DNA of 54,286 nt from Sphingomonadaceae bacterium (GTDB lineage: Bacteria; Pseudomonadota; Alphaproteobacteria; Sphingomonadales; Sphingomonadaceae), in NCBI GenBank assembly GCA_947455865.1, contig CANGQZ010000002.1:1-54286 (forward strand), written 5' to 3'. The position numbers and the translations under genes were made by a program. Below, one piece after another: positions 48,842 to 54,286 of this stretch. The notes below the pieces were generated by a model. That model worked only from the letters and a program-made list of their open reading frames with translations. It made no database searches and was not told the DNA's origin. Position 1 is the first letter of the stretch. Every line of letters begins with the position of its first letter.

Positions 48842-49642
48842 GTGTTTGCTCCATACAGAGATATGTCTGCGGTGTCCGCGGTGACTCTGGCCGAAATCGC
48901 CCCGCCCGCACCCGACGGCGTCAAGTCTGCCGATCGAGCCATGGCGATCCTCGAAGTGTTCCGGCAACAGCGCCGTCCGCTGTCGGCGCGCGATCTCGCC
49001 GAAGCCCTCGCCATGCCCCGCTCAAGCACTAACGTGTTGCTGCGCAGCCTGATCGCGGGTGGTTATCTGCGCTATAGCGAACCCGGCGCCCTCTATTACC
49101 CCACCCTGCGCGTGTTCCACCTTGGCTCATGGCTGATCGAGGGGCTGCTTGATGATCCCGCGCTGGACCGGGCCTTGCGCGATCTCGCCGCAAGAACCGG
49201 CGAAACTGTCTGCCTCTGGGCGCGGATCGGGCTGCAGTTGGCGGCGGTGGCGGTGATCGAAGGGCCGCAGGCGATCTCGCTCCATGTCCGCACCGGCATC
49301 GCCGCGCCGCTATTCGGCAGCACCGTCGGCCTCGCACTGCTCGCCGCGCTGGGTGATGCGGAACGCGAACGCCTACTCACCCGCCAGCAGCAGACCGGTC
49401 CCGCCGTCGATCTCGATCTGACGTTGCGAGAGGTGGAGGGCACGCGCCAACGCGGCTGGTGTGCCGGCTATGATCGCTGGCTGCCCGATGCCGGGGCGGT
49501 CGCTGCGGCGCTGGCACTGCCGGGCGCGGCCGAACCGCTGGTGATCGGGGTGGGCGGCCCTACTTTCCGCGTCCGCCGCAACGAAGCCCGCATTGCCGAC
49601 GAACTCACCGCCACGCTCGCCCGGAGGTGGGGCGTTGGTTGA
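48842..49642 (+). CDS. IclR-family transcriptional regulator
   Basis: VKSADRAMAILEVFRQQRRPLSARDLAEALAMPRSSTNVLLRSLIAGGYL HTH; divergent from nitrilase. ATG 48863 possible alternative start. Confidence 0.9.
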   Translation: MFAPYRDMSAVSAVTLAEIAPPAPDGVKSADRAMAILEVFRQQRRPLSARDLAEALAMPRSSTNVLLRSLIAGGYLRYSEPGALYYPTLRVFHLGSWLIEGLLDDPALDRALRDLAARTGETVCLWARIGLQLAAVAVIEGPQAISLHVRTGIAAPLFGSTVGLALLAALGDAERERLLTRQQQTGPAVDLDLTLREVEGTRQRGWCAGYDRWLPDAGAVAAALALPGAAEPLVIGVGGPTFRVRRNEARIADELTATLARRWGVG

Positions 49643-49788
49643 ACCCGCGGCGCGCACCGCCAGAGCCGAACACGTGTTGACCTGAGCCCGCCGGGTATGG
49701 CAAGCGCGCCAAGTCTGAAAGCGGTCCGGAACGCAAATTCGGTCGGTCAGCGCAATTCGCACAGGGAGCCTCGCGTTCCCGCGGGTTT

Positions 49789-49862
49789 GCGGGTGTAGCT
49801 CAATGGCAGAGCAGAAGCTTCCCAAGCTTACGACGAGGGTTCGATTCCCTTCACCCGCTCCA
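49789..49862 (+). tRNA. tRNA-Gly (anticodon CCC)
   Basis: gcgggtgtagctcaatggcagagcagaagcttcccaagcttacgacgagggttcgattcccttcacccgctcca; acceptor GCGGGTG/CACCCGC, anticodon loop TTCCCAA, GGTTCGATTCC T arm, encoded CCA. Confidence 0.93.
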
Positions 49863-49975
49863 TTTCCCTGTCCGCCAGCATCCGCTAGCGTCTAGACAAA
49901 CCCCCAAAATCCAAGGTATTTAGCGGTTATCAGGCCGCAAGCGTTCACCCGCGTTCGCATTCAGCCACCAGCCGC

Positions 49976-50050
49976 TGGGGGTATGATTGGGGGGTACACG
50001 CAAATCGGCCGAGTCCATACCCCCACGCCTGGGGGTAGATTGGGGGTATA
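49976..50050. repeat. GGGGGTA repeat array upstream of integrase (candidate arm-type recombinase sites)
   Basis: tgggggtatgattggggggtac (49976-49997) and tgggggtagattgggggtata (50030-50050) as imperfect direct repeats; catacccccа-type inverted copy CATACCCCCA at 50016-50025. Confidence 0.7.
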
Positions 50051-50074
50051 GCCCCCGGAAAGGCTGGCAATCCC

Positions 50075-51307
50075 GTGGCGTTGACCGATGTGGCCATCCG
50101 CAATGCAAAGCCCGGTCCGAAGGCGATCAAGCTGGCGGACGGTGGCGGCATGTTCCTGCTGATCACGCCAGCCGGCGGCAAGCTCTGGCGGCTCAAATAC
50201 CGGGTCGATGGACGCGAGAAGCTGCTGGCCATCGGGGCCTATCCTGAAATTGGACTTGGCGAGGCGCGCAGGCGTCGCGAGGAAGCGCGGGAGTTGATCG
50301 CCCTTGGCAAAGACCCATCCCGCGAAAAGCAGCGCGACAAGGTGCGCGCCCGCATACAGGCGGCCGACACGTTCAAAGCGATCTGCGATGAGTTCTGCGA
50401 AAAGCGGCGGCGCGATGGGGTGAAAGGCTGGGCACCCGCTACGGCAGTCCGCAGCGAATATCTGCTGTCACTGGTCTGCGGGTCTATCGGCAAGCTGCCC
50501 ATCGGCGAAATCGAGCCTGCGGACGTGCTTACGGCAATTCGCCGGATAGAGGGTAAGGGCAAGCTCGAAAGCGCCCGCCGCAGCCTGCAACTGGCCGGTG
50601 CCGTCTTCCGCTATGCCGTGGCCACGGCGCGGCTGGCATCGGACCCTACCCGTGACTTGCGCGGGGCGCTGACCGCACCAACCGTGACGCACTATGGCGC
50701 GATCACCGAGGCGGCGAAGGTCGGCCAGCTGCTTCGCGCGATTGACGATTATGAAGGCAGCGGGATCACCAAGCTGGCTTTGCAAATCGCACCGCACGTC
50801 TTTGTTCGCCCCGGTGAACTGCGCCACGCAGAATGGAACGAGTTCGATCTGGACAGCGCGCTCTGGATCATCCCGGCCGGCAAGATGAAATCACGCAAGG
50901 TGCATCACGTGCCCCTATCGACGCAGGCGGTGGACTTGTTCCGACTGGTGCATGAGGCGACCGGCCCAACCGGGTTCGTGTTCCCTTCGATCCGCACCCG
51001 TGTCCGCCCTATGAGCGAAAACACCATCAACGCCGGATTGCGGCGGCTGGGCTATGCAACCGATGAAATGACCGCCCACGGCTTCCGCGCCATGGCGTCC
51101 ACGCTGCTGAACGAAAGCGGCAAGTGGAACCCGGACGCGATCGAGCGTGCGCTGGCCCATGGCGATACCGACAAGGTGCGCGCGGCCTATCACCGTGGCG
51201 CGCACTGGAAAGAGCGGGTCGAAATGGCGCAGTGGTGGTCAGACTATCTGGACCAATTGCGGAAGGGGGCGGACATCGTGCCGTTTCCTGAACGCGGAGC
51301 TTTGTGA
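50075..51307 (+). CDS. Tyrosine recombinase/integrase (tRNA-targeting, DUF4102 N-terminal type)
   Basis: LTDVAIRNAKPGPKAIKLADGGGMFLLITPAGGKLWRLKYRVDGREKLLAIGAYPEIGLGEARRRREEARELIALGKDP; VRPGELRHAEW, TAHGFRAMASTLLNESG, AYHRGAHWKERVEMAQWWSDYLD. GTG start. Confidence 0.95.
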   Translation: MALTDVAIRNAKPGPKAIKLADGGGMFLLITPAGGKLWRLKYRVDGREKLLAIGAYPEIGLGEARRRREEARELIALGKDPSREKQRDKVRARIQAADTFKAICDEFCEKRRRDGVKGWAPATAVRSEYLLSLVCGSIGKLPIGEIEPADVLTAIRRIEGKGKLESARRSLQLAGAVFRYAVATARLASDPTRDLRGALTAPTVTHYGAITEAAKVGQLLRAIDDYEGSGITKLALQIAPHVFVRPGELRHAEWNEFDLDSALWIIPAGKMKSRKVHHVPLSTQAVDLFRLVHEATGPTGFVFPSIRTRVRPMSENTINAGLRRLGYATDEMTAHGFRAMASTLLNESGKWNPDAIERALAHGDTDKVRAAYHRGAHWKERVEMAQWWSDYLDQLRKGADIVPFPERGAL

Positions 51308-51351
51308 CCGGCTTGGCTGCGGCAGTTACAGACTTTACCATCCGCAACTGA

Positions 51352-51711
51352 ATGAACGAACCGACCGATTCCACCACTTCCGCTATGACCATCTTGCGCG
51401 CTTTGGATTGGCAGCGCTGTGACCCGGACGGCGTTCCGTTTCATCCGGGACAGGATTTGAATTGGGTAGCAAACCGGCTGGCGATGGAAGGCGTCCGGCG
51501 GCCTCAAGACGCCATCTTGGCGCTGCTATGCCAAGGGTCACTAACCGCGCGTGGCAACTATTCCATCCGCGAAGCCTGCCGCATTTCGTCTCTGGGTCGG
51601 ACCCGCCTTTATCAGCTGATTGCCGAAGGGCGGCTGGAGGCCCGCAAGATCGGCAAGCGCACAATCATCCCCGCTGCCAGCCTGCGCGCCCTGATCGAAG
51701 GGCAGGCCTGA
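51352..51711 (+). CDS. Excisionase-like helix-turn-helix protein
   Basis: NYSIREACRISSLGRTRLYQLIAEGRLEARKIGKRTIIPAASLRALIEGQ. Confidence 0.8.
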   Translation: MNEPTDSTTSAMTILRALDWQRCDPDGVPFHPGQDLNWVANRLAMEGVRRPQDAILALLCQGSLTARGNYSIREACRISSLGRTRLYQLIAEGRLEARKIGKRTIIPAASLRALIEGQA

Positions 51712-51716
51712 TCGCC

Positions 51717-52280
51717 ATGCCCGCGCCCCGGGCCAATCATCGCCGGGTCAAGCTCCACCGCATTTACAGCGCGGTGGAGCTGGCGGCCTGTTGCGGCGTG
51801 CACAAGAACACGGTGCGGCACTGGCAGGCGAACGGGCTGGAGCCAGTCAGCACGGGCCGCCCTGCCCTGTTCGACGGTGCCACCGTCCGCGCCTTCCTCG
51901 CCAAGCGCAACGCCAGCCGCAAGCGGCCCTGCCCGCCTGGCACGCTCTACTGCTTCAAGTGCCGCCAGCCCCGTGCCCCGGCCATGGGAATGATCGAAGC
52001 CACGTCCCTGAAGGCGGCAGCACGACCGCCCCCGCGACCGGTTCCGGCGGCACCGGGGTCGGCGGCATCGCCAGCGTCTTCCTCAACCAGAATGCTGCGC
52101 CCGTGCTGGTTACCGCGACTCAGGGCATCAACACCGATGCCCATGCCCTTGGCGGCGATGGAGCGAACGGTGCGCTGGCCGTACCCAAGGCACCTTCTCG
52201 TTCCTGCCCGATCTCACCGACGAACAGATCACCGCGCAGGTGCAATACTGCCTCGATCACGGTTGGGCGGTGAACCTTGA
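51717..52280 (+). pseudogene. HTH/zinc-ribbon mobile-element protein, 3' end lost and read through into unrelated sequence
   Basis: MPAPRANHRRVKLHRIYSAVELAACCGVHKNTVRHWQANGLEPV...[27 protein letters not shown], then low-complexity frame-shadow of a Gly-rich segment and rbcS. Confidence 0.65.
52015..52180 (+). pseudogene. Fragment of a glycine-rich surface/autotransporter-like protein
   Basis: In the frame of ORF 51791..52273: [56 protein letters not shown]; no start or stop of its own, cut at the rbcS junction. Confidence 0.5.
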
Positions 52281-52599
52281 ATACACCGATGAGCCGCACC
52301 CGCGGAACACGTACTGGGAAATGTGGGGCATCCCGATGTTCGATGTTCCCGATGCCGCCGGGGTGATGATGGAACTGGCGGCCTGCCGTAAGGTCCACGC
52401 CGGCTCCAAGTACATCCGCATGTCGGCGTTCGATGCCAGCCACGGCTGGGAATCGCTGCGCCTTTCGTTCATCACCGATCGCCCGGCATACGAGCCCGGC
52501 TTCGCGCTCGAACGGCAGGAACGCGCCGGGCGCCAGATCGCCTACACCACCCGTTCCTATTCGGCCGGCCGGCCCGAGGGCGAACGCTACGGTGGCTGA
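52183..52599 (+). pseudogene. rbcS: RuBisCO small subunit (form IC-like) lacking its start codon
   Basis: [107 protein letters not shown]; upstream in-frame codons contain no start; first in-frame GTG is at 52240. Confidence 0.9.
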
Positions 52600-52873
52600 A
52601 GCGATCGATCTTCAGGCGGAATTTGCCGCCACTGGCCTAGGTGAAGAGTTCGGCCAGCTCGATCGCGAGCTGGTCGGGCTCGCCCCGGTCAAGCAGCGCA
52701 TCCGCCAGATCGCGGCGCTGCTGCTGGTCGATCGGGCGCGGGCGCGGCTGCGCCATGCCACCCGCTTGTTCGAAGGCAGTGCCGTGCCCGTCACCGCCGA
52801 ACAGCTTTCCACCATCGAGCCCGCCGATATCGCCGCCAGCCGCGTCTTCGCCGAAGCAGAGCGGCCGGGATGA
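52592..52873 (+). pseudogene. cbbX: CbbX (RuBisCO activase) internally deleted in frame: N- and C-terminal ends fused, AAA+ core absent
   Basis: EAIDLQAEFAATGLGEEFGQLDRELVGLAPVKQRIRQIAALLLVDRAR joined to ARLRHATRLFEGSAVPVTAEQLSTIEPADIAASRVFAEAERPG; no Walker A/B present in about 93 aa. GTG start 52592. Confidence 0.87.
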
Positions 52874-53613
52874 GCGCGGCCGACCCTGCGCTGCCCCGGG
52901 CGCTGATCTTCGATGTCGATGGCACCCTTGCCGAAACCGAAGAGGCGCACCGCTCAGCCTTCAACCAGACGTTCGCCGCCGCCGGCCTCGCGTGGCATTG
53001 GGATACGGACCTCTACCGCGATCTGCTGCGGGTCACTGGCGGCCAGCAGCGCATCCGCCATCATGCTTCGCGCATCGGCCACGCTTTGGCCGATGATGCC
53101 GTCGCCGCGCTGCACCGCGCCAAGAACCGCCGCTATGCCGAAATGGTTGCGGGCGGCGCAGTCTCGCTGCGCCCCGGCGTCGCGCGGCTGATTGCCGAGG
53201 CGCGCCAGGCCGGGCTCCGGCTGGCAATCGCCACCACCACCAGCCGCTCGAACCTCGAAGCGCTGCTCGCCCATGTCATGGCGCCTGAGGCGCTGGCATG
53301 GTTCGAAGTGATCGTCACCGGAGAGGATGTATTCGCCAAGAAGCCAGATCCCGAAGCCTATGCCCGCGCGCTCGCCGGGCTTGGCCTTGCCGCGACCGAA
53401 TGCTTCGCGTTCGAGGATTCGCGCAACGGCTTGCTCGCGGCTCATGCGCTGGCGATACCCACTGTGGTCACCCCCTCGGTTTATACCGCGCATGAGGTCT
53501 TCGCCGAGGCCATGCTGGTGCTGCGCTCGTTCGATGATCCCGTGCGGCTCGATGTCGCGGCGCTGCGCACGCTGGCCGCGCCCATCGGCCGGGCGCAGGC
53601 TTCGGTGGTCTGA
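52870..53613 (+). CDS. cbbY: CbbY-type HAD phosphatase
   Basis: ALIFDVDGTLAETEEAHRSAFNQTFAAAGL; IATTTSRSNLEALL; EDVFAKKPDPEAYARAL; CFAFEDSRNGLLAA; ATGA overlap with cbbX remnant. Confidence 0.93.
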   Translation: MSAADPALPRALIFDVDGTLAETEEAHRSAFNQTFAAAGLAWHWDTDLYRDLLRVTGGQQRIRHHASRIGHALADDAVAALHRAKNRRYAEMVAGGAVSLRPGVARLIAEARQAGLRLAIATTTSRSNLEALLAHVMAPEALAWFEVIVTGEDVFAKKPDPEAYARALAGLGLAATECFAFEDSRNGLLAAHALAIPTVVTPSVYTAHEVFAEAMLVLRSFDDPVRLDVAALRTLAAPIGRAQASVV

Positions 53614-53809
53614 ATGGTCGGTGCGCACGAAGGAACCACGGCGCGCCGGGCGGGTTCCTGCCCCAATGGCCCCTTGCTTCGTGCCGGCGGCAATGGAAGA
53701 TTAAATCTGTGTAAGATTGCAACGCTGCCGGGCGCATCGGGGGTTTCACCGTTGCTGGCTTCGTTGTTCTCGCCTAAATATTTCGGTTAGAAACTTGAAG
53801 GGAGTGGCT

Positions 53810-54286
53810 ATGAAAAAGTTCAGTGGATACGTCGGTCTGATTGCTCTGACCGCGGCGCTGGCCGCGTGCGGCAGCAAAGGCGGCTCGTCGAGCGATGCTC
53901 CGGCAGCGCCGGCTGAACCGGCTGCTGCCGCCGCCGGGGCTGATGCTGGCGCCGGTGCCGGCGCGGCCGAACCCAAAGCTGCAGCGCCTGCTGCCGATGC
54001 GGTCGATACGATCGATGGGACCAAGCTGGCCGATCTCAAGGGCGATGCCACCCATGGCGCCGCAGTCTTCGCGCAGTGCAAGGCCTGCCACGTGCTCGAT
54101 CCCGGTGTGAACCGGATCGGCCCCTCGCTGCACGGCATCATCGGCCGTGCCGCCAGTGCGGTTCCCGGCTTCTCCTATTCGGCCGCAAACCACGCCAGCG
54201 GGATCACCTGGAGCAAGGAAAAGCTGTTCCAGTATCTCGAAAAGCCGCAGCGCGTTGTCCCCGGCACCAAGATGTCGTTCCCCGGC
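53810..54286 (+). CDS. Lipoprotein-type cytochrome c (partial, runs off window end)
   Basis: MKKFSGYVGLIALTAALAACGSKGG lipobox, Ala/Pro-rich linker, GAAVFAQCKACHVLDPGVNRIGPSLHGIIGRAASAVPGFSYSAANHASGITW...PGTKMSFPG. Confidence 0.93.
   Translation, partial: MKKFSGYVGLIALTAALAACGSKGGSSSDAPAAPAEPAAAAAGADAGAGAGAAEPKAAAPAADAVDTIDGTKLADLKGDATHGAAVFAQCKACHVLDPGVNRIGPSLHGIIGRAASAVPGFSYSAANHASGITWSKEKLFQYLEKPQRVVPGTKMSFPG

Noticed and set aside
53631-53659. aggaacc...ggttcct inverted repeat after cbbY
   Set aside because: Only 7 bp stem with a long loop and no U-tract; too weak to call a terminator.
1-54286. CRISPR arrays, toxin-antitoxin pairs, phage structural genes, BGC cores
   Set aside because: No regularly spaced repeats, Cas, NRPS/PKS, capsid/terminase or TA-type small gene pairs recognised on either strand.

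Overview
High-GC alphaproteobacterial window, probably Sphingomonadales (inferred from TonB-receptor density and protein style; not tested). About 44 features are supportable.
(1) 1-14.6 kb, minus strand: a TonB receptor followed by a tightly packed, mostly overlapping run of betB-, betA-, APC permease-, DMGDH-, Rieske-, cupin- and soxB-D-A-like genes. This is a near-complete choline-to-glycine route in one transcription direction.
(2) 15-24.5 kb: a gamma-butyrobetaine/trimethyllysine dioxygenase-like gene with a class II aldolase, an MDR alcohol dehydrogenase and an HIBADH-like gene (plus strand). Opposed to it are GMC, MR/MLE, ALDH, MFS, TPR-sulfotransferase and second TonB receptor genes.
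(3) 29.9-39.9 kb, plus strand: a second Rieske oxygenase, a Cys/Met-type PLP lyase, an HcnB/DAO-type dehydrogenase pair and a second sarcosine oxidase set (B-D-A-G).
(4) 39.9-49.6 kb: IclR regulators, a 2-oxopentenoate hydratase / acylating acetaldehyde dehydrogenase / hydroxyoxovalerate aldolase trio, two GST-like genes, and an acyl-CoA synthetase / amidohydrolase / nitrilase cassette.
(5) 49.8-53.6 kb: tRNA-Gly(CCC), a tyrosine recombinase with GGGGGTA repeats upstream, excisionase-like HTH genes, then a scarred Calvin-cycle locus. There rbcS has lost its start codon, rbcL is absent, cbbX has an in-frame deletion of its whole AAA+ core, and cbbY is intact.
(6) The window ends inside a lipoprotein-type cytochrome c gene.
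Most long opposite-strand ORFs in the supplied track are antisense shadows of high-GC genes. The strongest second-look items are the eroded rbcS/cbbX locus, the TonB-led choline-to-glycine operon, and the unassigned Rieske/PLP/DAO/Sox cluster. All functional assignments come from reading the proteins by eye; no database search was run.
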